Below, piece after piece: positions 33,963-41,147 of a DNA stretch of 64,000 bases. The stretch comes from Bryobacterales bacterium (GTDB taxonomy: Bacteria; Acidobacteriota; Terriglobia; Bryobacterales; UBA6623), in NCBI GenBank assembly GCA_026713545.1, contig JAPOOG010000006.1, positions 23,266 to 87,265 of the forward strand, written 5' to 3'. Numbering within the stretch: the stretch's first letter is position 1; each line of letters begins with the position of its first letter. The notes beneath the pieces were generated by a model, which worked only from the letters and a program-made list of their open reading frames with translations, searched no databases and had not been told where the DNA came from. Made by a program: the position numbers and the translations under genes.

Positions 33963-34643
33963 TCAGAAGTAGAACAGACTCAATCGCGGCAAGCCGAAAG
34001 TTTCCAGACACTTTCGATCGAGGTATTGCTTTTCGAACAGCGCCAGTTGCCCTGCTGTCATCTTGCCGCGATAGGGCGCAAGGCGCCCTTCCATGTCTTG
34101 CCGCGCCTCAACAAGCTCTTCCTCGCTAAGCTGCTGCCGCACGGTCACAATCAGGCGCTCTTCAAGCACCGTCAGCCGCTGTTCGACGGCTTCGAGGTCC
34201 CCCAGATTGTCCTGTTCCCCCGCTTCGGCCAGCGAGCGTAGCGACTTCGCGGTTTCCTCATAGATTTCGCGGTATCTTTCGGGAACTCGCTTTGCTTCGA
34301 TCTCGTCCGCGTTCCGACGAAAATATGACGCCAACTCCGCGGGATCGAACTCCGGTTGCGGTCGACCGGTCGACGCGTTCCTTGGCTCCTCGATCTCCCG
34401 CGCCGCCGTGAGCACCTCCTGGGCGCAGTACGCGAGTGAATTGATCATGCGTGTCTTCCGTTTGCGGACGCGCCACTTCTCGAAGGAGCGTTCGATTCCT
34501 TTGTGGACCGCATCAAGTGGCACTCCCGATTCCTTCCAGGTCTCGATCATCGTCCAATCCAGCGGCGACAGCAGGAACAAACCCGAGCCCCGCGCTCGCT
34601 GGAAATGTTCCTCGATTTCAGTGAAGTAGTTGAAGTAGTTCAC
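33963..34643 (-). CDS. Conserved-looking protein of unknown function
   Basis: I do not recognise this 226-residue protein. It starts VNYFNYFTEIEEHFQRARG, has SPLDWTMIETWKESGVPLDAV and IERSFEKWRVRKRKTRMINSL, then a highly charged, predicted helical C-terminal half (LAEAGEQDNLGDLEAVEQRL region). The first 60 residues resemble a replication-initiator-like winged-helix layout only loosely, so I assign no function. The open frame continues upstream into the M14 gene on the same strand in another frame; I chose GTG at 34643, the first start after that gene's stop and terminator. No ribosome binding site is visible, so it could be leaderless. Confidence 0.6.
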   Translation of the reverse strand: MNYFNYFTEIEEHFQRARGSGLFLLSPLDWTMIETWKESGVPLDAVHKGIERSFEKWRVRKRKTRMINSLAYCAQEVLTAAREIEEPRNASTGRPQPEFDPAELASYFRRNADEIEAKRVPERYREIYEETAKSLRSLAEAGEQDNLGDLEAVEQRLTVLEERLIVTVRQQLSEEELVEARQDMEGRLAPYRGKMTAGQLALFEKQYLDRKCLETFGLPRLSLFYF

Positions 34644-34646
34644 GGC

Positions 34647-34681
34647 TAAAACAAAAGTTGCTCTGAGCAACAACTTTGAAT
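34647..34681 (-). terminator. Intrinsic terminator after the M14 peptidase gene
   Basis: Read on the minus strand, AAAGTTGTTGCTCAGAGCAA followed by CTTTTGTTTT can fold as a 7-bp stem (gttgctc/gagcaac, 34657-34671) or as aaagttg/caacttt, followed by a T-rich run. It lies 3 bases beyond the M14 stop and ends a few bases before the GTG of the next gene. Confidence 0.55.
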
Positions 34682-34683
34682 TC

Positions 34684-37218
34684 TTACGGCGCCGTGTAAT
34701 ATAGGCCGTTGAAGAGCATCTTGAAAGTAACGTTCGGCTGGGCTCGGTACTGCGGGCGGATCCCAAACAGCACCAGATGCCCGTTGCCCACCGGAACATC
34801 GAGCACCGCTGCCTGCTCGGCCAGATAGCCTTCACCCAATAGCCAACCCGATGCCAGCAGATCCTTCTGCGGATACCGCATGACCGCAACGGCATCATCT
34901 GTAGGGACGCCTGTGATTTCGAAAGCGGGTCCCGATTCAAACCACGCTGCTTCGTGGGTACGTAGTCCGAACGCCAACGGATGAGACGTATCGACCGTCA
35001 CATTGAGCAACGCTCCCGGCGCATGGAATCGAGAAGAATCCAACCCCGACAGCACGTTCCGCACAGGTGCTCCCAGACGGTCAATGGCGAATTGCGAGGC
35101 TCGGTTGAACGCCAGGAGGGTGCCGCCGCGAACAATGAATTCCCGCAGCGCCGTCGCTCCGGCTGTGTCGATCCCGCCCGTGAACTCCGGTGGCGCCGGC
35201 GCTCCACGGTACAACGCCCCTGGCAGATAACCCCCGTGCAGAGTGCGCGGCCGGGCATCCGGCACAATGATCACATCGAAATCGCTGTTGAGATCGCCCG
35301 CCTGTAGCCTTGCGTTCCCGACGGATACGTAGGGAAATTCGTAATGTTCCAGCACCCATCGGGTCCAGCCTTCATCCATCAAAGGTACAAAGCCCTGATA
35401 GAGACCTACGCGGGTCTGCTCCATGCGTCTCCGGCGCGTCGAGGTCGGGCTCGCTGGACGGAAGTTCAATCCGAACTCGTTGGCAACGTCTTCAAGCATC
35501 CCACGCAGCGACTCGTGCCTTGGTATGTAGAACGTGCCATCCGTCGTGTCGCGATAAACGTCCATTCCTGCCTTGAGAATACGGTTGACCGCGGTCCAGG
35601 AGCGTGTGTTGTCTGGTGACAAAGCCACCACCGAACTTCTCCCCACGCTTCCTCTTGGCGCTTGCAGTGGCCAAGCCGGTTTCAAGTCCGCCTCCAAAGG
35701 TTCCGTCGATTCAAACACTTGAACGCCCATTAGCAGCGGAAGGCTGTGTGCCGTCACATCGTAAGGGCGAACAGGCGGACCGCCCGGGTATTCCCGCAGT
35801 TCCGGATAATTTTGGCTTTCGAGCAGCGTTCGCGCGAAGGCCCCGTAGGGTTGATCGAGCAGAATCACGTAGTCATCAGCATCAAACGAACGGTCCAGAG
35901 CCTCAAACGGCCGTCGTGCCTGGTGGATCTCCACCAAGCCGAACTCCAGAGTCGCCAGCAGCCGATGCAGCGCGCTCGGGTCATGTTGGTCGCGCGGCAA
36001 AAGGAACGACCGGCCGCGATTTCTGCGGATCACACGCTGGGAAATGCGCCGGAAGTTCCGCAACAGGGCCCGTCGACGTGTCGCCGCTTGATAGAGGCAG
36101 GATTCAAAGGCGATCAGTTGGTAGTCGATGATGTCACGCAGCGTCCACTGGCCTCCCGGCCAGGGTTCAACGAAGTTCCAGCTCCGAACCTGAGCGTTGT
36201 AACCTCTGTCGCTCGTCGTCAGTGAGGAGTACGGAACATCGATAGGCGTCGCGTAGCGGACACTCGCAGATTCGCTCAAAAGCCGCAACCCGCCGTGATA
36301 GCTCTGGTAGTGTCTCGCCGGCGTGAAGTAGTCATAGATAGCGTTGACCACCACACCCATCTTCCCGGCGGCTGTCAAATCCGCGGCCATGCCCATGCCC
36401 ATCTGATTCACTTGCTGCACGATCAGCGGGTCAATGTTCGGATCGATCGGGTCACTCCATGGTGGCACAAACATTCGTGCTCCATTGCTGCCCATTTGAT
36501 GAACGTCATAGACCACTTGCGGCCTCCAGACGTTATGCACGCGTTCGATCATCAAGCGCGTCTCATCCTGACTGAAGATGTACCAGTCGCGATTGTTGTC
36601 GTGTCCGACGTACTTGTGGTACAGCTCCGTCATCGGAGCACCTTCATAGGGTGTTTCGAGATAGCGCTTGTACCAGCGGGCGACCTTGTCCACACCGTCG
36701 GGATTCAGCGACGGAACCAACAAGAAGATGGTGTTTTCGAGAATCGCCTGGTGTCGCGGTGTATTCTCGGTCAGCAGCTTGTGGGCGAATTCCATGGCGG
36801 TGTGCGTTGATGCCACCTCTGTGGAATGGATCGAGCAGGTAATCAGGACAACGGTCTTGCCCTGCTCGACCAGACTTTCGGCTTCTTTGTCGTTGACGTT
36901 GCGCGGGTCGGCGAACTGAGCCTGCATCCGCTGATAACGCGGCAGGTCCGCCAGGGTTTCGGAATCCGCGATCGTCACCAGGATGAAGGGCCGGTCCTCG
37001 GTCGAACGTCCCAGTTCCGTCACTCTGACGTGATCGCTCGCCTCTGCGAGCAATTGGAAATAGTGAACCACCTCACTCCACTCGACGAGTTTCTTTGCCT
37101 CCCCCATCCGATGGCCGAAATGCGATTCAGGAGAGGGGAGTTGCGAGAGTCCCAGGACAGGGTTCAAAAAGACGGCCAGGATAGCTACCCTGCTAAAAAT
37201 CACCCATCGTCTCGACAT
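34684..37218 (-). CDS. M14 family zinc carboxypeptidase-like secreted protein
   Basis: The 844-residue protein has a signal peptide (MSRRWVIFSRVAILAVFLNPVLG) and an N-terminal M14 domain. The zinc site appears as HSTE in ITCSIHSTEVAST and His in VVYDVHQMGSNG; further M14 features are LLVPSLNPDGVDK and VGHDNNRDWY. The second half, after about residue 400, is an uncharacterised extension with a glutamine amidotransferase-like look (LREFIVRGGTLLAFNRASQF). It probably degrades peptides in the periplasm or outside the cell. The ATG at 37218 is preferred over a TTG at 37230. Confidence 0.88.
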   Translation of the reverse strand: MSRRWVIFSRVAILAVFLNPVLGLSQLPSPESHFGHRMGEAKKLVEWSEVVHYFQLLAEASDHVRVTELGRSTEDRPFILVTIADSETLADLPRYQRMQAQFADPRNVNDKEAESLVEQGKTVVLITCSIHSTEVASTHTAMEFAHKLLTENTPRHQAILENTIFLLVPSLNPDGVDKVARWYKRYLETPYEGAPMTELYHKYVGHDNNRDWYIFSQDETRLMIERVHNVWRPQVVYDVHQMGSNGARMFVPPWSDPIDPNIDPLIVQQVNQMGMGMAADLTAAGKMGVVVNAIYDYFTPARHYQSYHGGLRLLSESASVRYATPIDVPYSSLTTSDRGYNAQVRSWNFVEPWPGGQWTLRDIIDYQLIAFESCLYQAATRRRALLRNFRRISQRVIRRNRGRSFLLPRDQHDPSALHRLLATLEFGLVEIHQARRPFEALDRSFDADDYVILLDQPYGAFARTLLESQNYPELREYPGGPPVRPYDVTAHSLPLLMGVQVFESTEPLEADLKPAWPLQAPRGSVGRSSVVALSPDNTRSWTAVNRILKAGMDVYRDTTDGTFYIPRHESLRGMLEDVANEFGLNFRPASPTSTRRRRMEQTRVGLYQGFVPLMDEGWTRWVLEHYEFPYVSVGNARLQAGDLNSDFDVIIVPDARPRTLHGGYLPGALYRGAPAPPEFTGGIDTAGATALREFIVRGGTLLAFNRASQFAIDRLGAPVRNVLSGLDSSRFHAPGALLNVTVDTSHPLAFGLRTHEAAWFESGPAFEITGVPTDDAVAVMRYPQKDLLASGWLLGEGYLAEQAAVLDVPVGNGHLVLFGIRPQYRAQPNVTFKMLFNGLYYTAP

Positions 37219-37813
37219 AATCGGTCTCAAATGCCCGCACTTACGTGAGCATGCTTGTTTCGATTTTTACGCCCCCGCAAACACACCGGGAAAGCGGATC
37301 ATTTCGGCAGGTCGGTCTTCATGAAATGAAGCAGCGCGACCTTGCCCCAATGATCCGCCAAGCCGCACTGTTCGAGGCTCGACGAGGAAAAGGAGAACCC
37401 CTGCCCGAGGTGGATGGGAAGCTCGTTGACAATCCATCCCGTCGTGACGAATGAGAGAACCTGGAGTCCGGGGGCAATCTCCTCGACATGGTCGTCACCT
37501 TACCACAGCAGGTTTCCGGCCTCTGTGAAGCTATCGGGATGCGGTCTGTACCTGCTGGAGCAGCTACGCTTGCTGATTGCTTTACATGTGCTATAGAAGG
37601 TTGAGCGCGTTGACATTGTTGCCTTCGAGGAAGAAAACACTCGGCAAGGCCGGGATGACCGCTGAATCACTCGATGATCCAAACTGCGAATCGGCCGGCC
37701 CTCCCGCCTGAGGATTGCGGCTAAGGCGCGGCATTGCCATACGCCAGGTGTTGGGTGATAATTGAGGTGGGTTGCGCTGGGACAGCTTTGTTGTCCTTGC
37801 GAAGGAGACACTG
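37219..37813. other. 595-base divergent intergenic region with possible gene remnant
   Basis: It separates the M14 gene (minus) from clpX (plus). Minus-strand open stretches with protein-like composition occur at 37302-37499 and 37591-37740 in different frames (see the pseudogene entry). No repeat module is present. Confidence 0.45.
37299..37499 (-). pseudogene. Possible remnant of a protein gene (C-terminal piece)
   Basis: A 66-codon minus-strand frame without a usable start codon runs between TAA at 37500-37502 and TGA at 37299-37301. Its translation looks protein-like (IAPGLQVLSFVTTGWIVNEL, then HWGKVALLHFMKTDLPK). A second open piece ending SVFFLEGNNVNALNLL at 37591 lies just upstream in a different frame. 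This may be a decayed gene or chance; I recognise no family. Confidence 0.25.
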
Positions 37814-39097
37814 GTGAAGCCAAACGGGTCGAAAGAAACCCTGCGTTGCTCTTTTTGCCACAAGACGCAAGAAGTGGTCGGCAAGTTGATTTCGACTCCG
37901 GGTGACTATCCCAAAGCCTACATCTGCGACGAGTGTGTGGCGGTTTGCAACTCGATTCTTGAGGATGACCGTCAAGAGCAGCCCGGCCCCAATATCTTCA
38001 CGCTTCTCAAACCCCAGGAAATCAAAGAGCGCCTCGACCAATACGTTGTCGGGCAGGAAAAGGCGAAAAAGAAGCTTGCTGTAGCCGTTTACAATCACTA
38101 CAAGCGCGTCTTCATGACAAAGCAGCGCAGCAACAGCGATGTGGAGTTGCAGAAATCCAACATTCTGTTGATCGGGCCGACCGGAACCGGCAAGACGCTG
38201 CTGGCACAGACATTGGCGAGGATCCTCGAGGTTCCATTCGCCATCGCCGATGCAACGACGCTCACCGAAGCAGGGTACGTGGGAGAGGATGTAGAGAACA
38301 TCATCCTCAAGCTGCTGCAAGCCGCCGATGGCGACGTGCAACGTGCCCAGCAGGGCATTATCTATATCGATGAAATCGACAAGCTCAGTCGAAAGGACGA
38401 GAACCCCTCCATCACCCGCGACGTTTCCGGTGAAGGTGTACAGCAGGCGCTCCTCAAAATCCTCGAAGGAACCATGGCCAACGTACCGCCGCAGGGTGGC
38501 CGCAAGCATCCGCACCAGGAATTCACCCCCGTCGACACGACGAATATCCTGTTCATCTGCGGCGGGACTTTCGTCGGGCTTGAGAAAGTCATCGCGCGGC
38601 GTCTGAACCACTGCGTGGTCGGGTTTCGTTCCGCGTCGGAGCCGAAAGAAATTTCTACAACCCCGTCGAAACTCGACCAGGGCGAGCGCGACGCCAAATT
38701 GCTGGCGCAGGTGCAGCCGCAGGATCTCATCCGCCATGGCTTCATTCCCGAGTTCGTGGGCCGCTTGCCGGTGAACACGGTCCTCAGCGATTTGAGCCAA
38801 GACGCGCTCGTCGAGATCTTGACACGTCCGAAGAACTCGCTCGTCAAGCAATATCAGAAGCTTTTTGAATTCGAGAATATCCAGCTCAATTTTGAGCCGG
38901 ATGCGTTAGAAGCGATCGCCAGCTTGGCCCTGCAGCGCAAAGTAGGCGCCCGCGGATTACGAATGATTCTCGAAGAGATGATGCTCGATCTGATGTACTA
39001 CCTGCCCTCCAAGAAACAGGTCAAGGGGTTCCTACTGACCAAGGCGATGGTCGAGAACCACAATCTCAGTCTCACCGTCCTCGACAAGGCGGGCTGA
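37814..39097 (+). CDS. clpX: ATP-dependent Clp protease ATP-binding subunit ClpX
   Basis: The 427-residue protein has the N-terminal C4 zinc-binding domain ([13 protein letters not shown] ... [10 protein letters not shown]), Walker A GPTGTGKT, Walker [10 protein letters not shown], the GYVGEDVE pore loop and [14 protein letters not shown] near the end. ClpX unfolds tagged proteins for ClpP; clpP and tig, its usual neighbours, are absent here. I chose the GTG at 37814 because AAGGAG lies 6 bases upstream and the protein then begins [15 protein letters not shown], as in the family; the longer TTG start at 37772 is not supported. Confidence 0.96.
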   Translation: MKPNGSKETLRCSFCHKTQEVVGKLISTPGDYPKAYICDECVAVCNSILEDDRQEQPGPNIFTLLKPQEIKERLDQYVVGQEKAKKKLAVAVYNHYKRVFMTKQRSNSDVELQKSNILLIGPTGTGKTLLAQTLARILEVPFAIADATTLTEAGYVGEDVENIILKLLQAADGDVQRAQQGIIYIDEIDKLSRKDENPSITRDVSGEGVQQALLKILEGTMANVPPQGGRKHPHQEFTPVDTTNILFICGGTFVGLEKVIARRLNHCVVGFRSASEPKEISTTPSKLDQGERDAKLLAQVQPQDLIRHGFIPEFVGRLPVNTVLSDLSQDALVEILTRPKNSLVKQYQKLFEFENIQLNFEPDALEAIASLALQRKVGARGLRMILEEMMLDLMYYLPSKKQVKGFLLTKAMVENHNLSLTVLDKAG

Positions 39098-39169
39098 TCG
39101 AGCCCGCGTTCAGGTTCTCAGAGACCGTATCCGTTCGCGTCGGAACTGCCGCATACGCAGCCCGGGTAT

Positions 39170-40420
39170 CTACTCCCCTTCTTCCTGATGCCCGGTCTTG
39201 CCCGGTAGGCCAGCCGGGTTCTCATGGACGCGCTCCTGGCGACCGTGGCCCATTGCGGAGGCAAGCCCTACGCTGCTTTCCCCGAAGCGATCTCGCAGGG
39301 CATCAACTGCCTCCAGGGCCCGGCTCCACTTGCGCTTGCGGCCATCATCGAATAGGTCGAGCTGCCTCTCGGTTTCTTCCAATCCGGAAACATAAACACC
39401 GAGCAGCCGGATCGGCTGACGATGCTTCCAGTTGCGGTGGAAGAGCGTTTTTGTCGTTTCGAGAATCACTGTATCGAGCTGGGTTGCTTCGTCAAGAGAA
39501 TAGGCGCGCGTGTAAGTGGAAAAGTCTTTATACCGAAGCTTGATCTGGATCGTGCGGCCGTAGAGGCTGTGCTCGCGCAGCCGGCGGCCCACCATTTGCG
39601 AGAGTTTCGCCAGCGTTGATTCGAGGAGTTTGACGTCGGCGGTATCCTGGGAAAACGTCGTCTCGTGGCTGATGGATTTCGGGTAGTCCGAGCCTCCGAT
39701 CTCAGTCTGAAACCAGGCGCCGGCGTCGCGACCTTGTGCTTTGCCGGCCAACGCCAAGCCGGTCTGCCCCCAGGTTTTCTCTAGATAGTCTTCACCGAGA
39801 TCACTGAGTTGGCCGATCTTGTGAACGCCTCTTTCTCGAAAGCCTCTCTCGGTGACTTTGCCGACGCCGGGAATCTTGCGGATGTTGAGCGGCGCGAGGA
39901 AAGCCGCTTCCGCCCCCGGCATGACACGAAGCATGCCGTTTGGCTTAGCCATTGCTGAGCAGATCTTTGCGACCAGCCGTGACGTGCCAATACCGATCGA
40001 ACATGGCAACTTGATCGCATCGGCGATAGCTTGATGCAATCGATCGCCGGCTTTGAGGGGTGGGCCCAACAGGCGTTCGGCACCCGTCATTTCGAGGTAG
40101 GCTTCGTCGATCGAAGTCATCTCGATACGCGGTGAGAACTTCTTCAGAACTTGATGGACCTTTCCTGAATACTCGCGATAGCGGCGGGGATGTCCCGGCA
40201 GGAAAACGGCCTGGGGACACAACTGATAGGCGCGCCGGAGCGGCATCGCCGAGCGAACTCCGTACTCCCTTGCTGCATACGAAGCGGCTGAAACTACGCC
40301 ACGCTCGTTGGCGAGCCCGCCCACGACGACCGGCTTTCCCTTTAGATTGGGATCAAAAAGTTCCTCGACCGATACAAAAAATGCGTCCATGTCGACGTGG
40401 AAGATGGTCCTGGCCTGCAT
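39170..40420 (-). CDS. dinB: DNA polymerase IV (Y-family)
   Basis: The 416-residue polymerase has the catalytic motifs FHVDMDAFFVSVE and SIDEAYLEM, a helix-hairpin-helix with KIPGVGKVTERGF, and a little-finger domain (KSISHETTF). Near the C-terminus the sequence RQLDLFDD is a beta-clamp binding motif. It performs translesion synthesis in the cytoplasm. It is followed 43 bases on, on the same strand, by nothing related. Upstream on the same strand is a 3-methyladenine glycosylase gene, so the two DNA repair genes may be co-transcribed. Confidence 0.96.
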   Translation of the reverse strand: MQARTIFHVDMDAFFVSVEELFDPNLKGKPVVVGGLANERGVVSAASYAAREYGVRSAMPLRRAYQLCPQAVFLPGHPRRYREYSGKVHQVLKKFSPRIEMTSIDEAYLEMTGAERLLGPPLKAGDRLHQAIADAIKLPCSIGIGTSRLVAKICSAMAKPNGMLRVMPGAEAAFLAPLNIRKIPGVGKVTERGFRERGVHKIGQLSDLGEDYLEKTWGQTGLALAGKAQGRDAGAWFQTEIGGSDYPKSISHETTFSQDTADVKLLESTLAKLSQMVGRRLREHSLYGRTIQIKLRYKDFSTYTRAYSLDEATQLDTVILETTKTLFHRNWKHRQPIRLLGVYVSGLEETERQLDLFDDGRKRKWSRALEAVDALRDRFGESSVGLASAMGHGRQERVHENPAGLPGKTGHQEEGE

Positions 40421-40463
40421 GGTCTCTTGTCCGTAGCGGCAGTTTCGTCGGTCCGCGGGTCGG

Positions 40464-41087
40464 CTAGGATTTAGTCACGAACTCATTGTCCTTGATGTAG
40501 AAACGACAGGGAAGATCACGGCTGGCTGAGATACCGATACGGGTCGTCGTAACTATCTTGATGGGCTTGGGCCGGTGCATCGCTCGTACAGTCAATGCGC
40601 CGCGAGTAACGTCAGCCTCATTCCGCAGGCGGGTGACGCCGAGTGCCAGGGTCAGTTTTCCGGGACCGGATGCCAAATCTCGTAGTCGTTGCGCATTGGG
40701 TCGACGGCGCTGGATTTCCTCGATTCCCACAAGGGGCTCGACCGCGCGGATCAGGACGCATCCCGCCTGCCCGTCGGGCTTAGTGATCAGGTTGAGGCAT
40801 TCGTACATGCCATAGCAGAGATAGACGTAAGCATGGCCCGGTGGGCCGAAGATCACTCGGGTTGACTTGGTCTTGCCCCGTGTACTGTGGGCCGCAAGAT
40901 CGCCTTTCCCCAAATAGGCCTCGGTCTCGACGATGCGGGCCGCCAGGGGTTGGCCGGCCAGTTTGTGGACAATGACCTTGCCGAGCAGATCAGGGGCGAC
41001 ATCGATCGTTGGCCGTTCGTAGAAACTGCGATCGAGGAGACGTGTTGCCGCAAGAAGCCGCCTATAGGTGATAGGTTGTGTGCTCAA
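40464..41087 (-). CDS. 3-methyladenine DNA glycosylase (AAG/MPG family)
   Basis: The 207-residue protein has the AAG fold markers VAPDLLGKVIVHKL, RIVETEAYLGKGDLAAHSTRG with the catalytic glutamate, GHAYVYLCYGMYECLNLIT, CVLIRAVEPLVG and a basic SGPGKLTLALGV segment. It removes alkylated and deaminated purines. The frame offers no ATG or GTG at its start; TTG at 41087 is the first usable codon after a stop, and no ribosome binding site is visible. It is 43 bases upstream of dinB on the same strand. Confidence 0.93.
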   Translation of the reverse strand: MSTQPITYRRLLAATRLLDRSFYERPTIDVAPDLLGKVIVHKLAGQPLAARIVETEAYLGKGDLAAHSTRGKTKSTRVIFGPPGHAYVYLCYGMYECLNLITKPDGQAGCVLIRAVEPLVGIEEIQRRRPNAQRLRDLASGPGKLTLALGVTRLRNEADVTRGALTVRAMHRPKPIKIVTTTRIGISASRDLPCRFYIKDNEFVTKS

Positions 41088-41121
41088 AACGTCTCGGCGT
41101 AGCCAATACCAAACCGGTCTA

Positions 41122-41127
41122 TATAAT
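41122..41127 (+). promoter_or_regulatory. Likely -10 element of the lipoprotein cytochrome gene
   Basis: TATAAT stands 20 bases before the ATG at 41148. No good -35 is found at 16-18 bases. The intergenic space to the divergent glycosylase gene is only 60 bases. Confidence 0.35.
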
Positions 41128-41147
41128 GTGACATCTGGTCAGCCCCG

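Noticed and set aside
34644..34940. Upstream extension of the unknown minus-strand protein
   Set aside because: It overlaps the M14 gene on the same strand in another frame and has no resemblance.
37500..37823. Minus-strand frame near clpX
   Set aside because: It partly overlaps the clpX start region antisense and has low-complexity composition.
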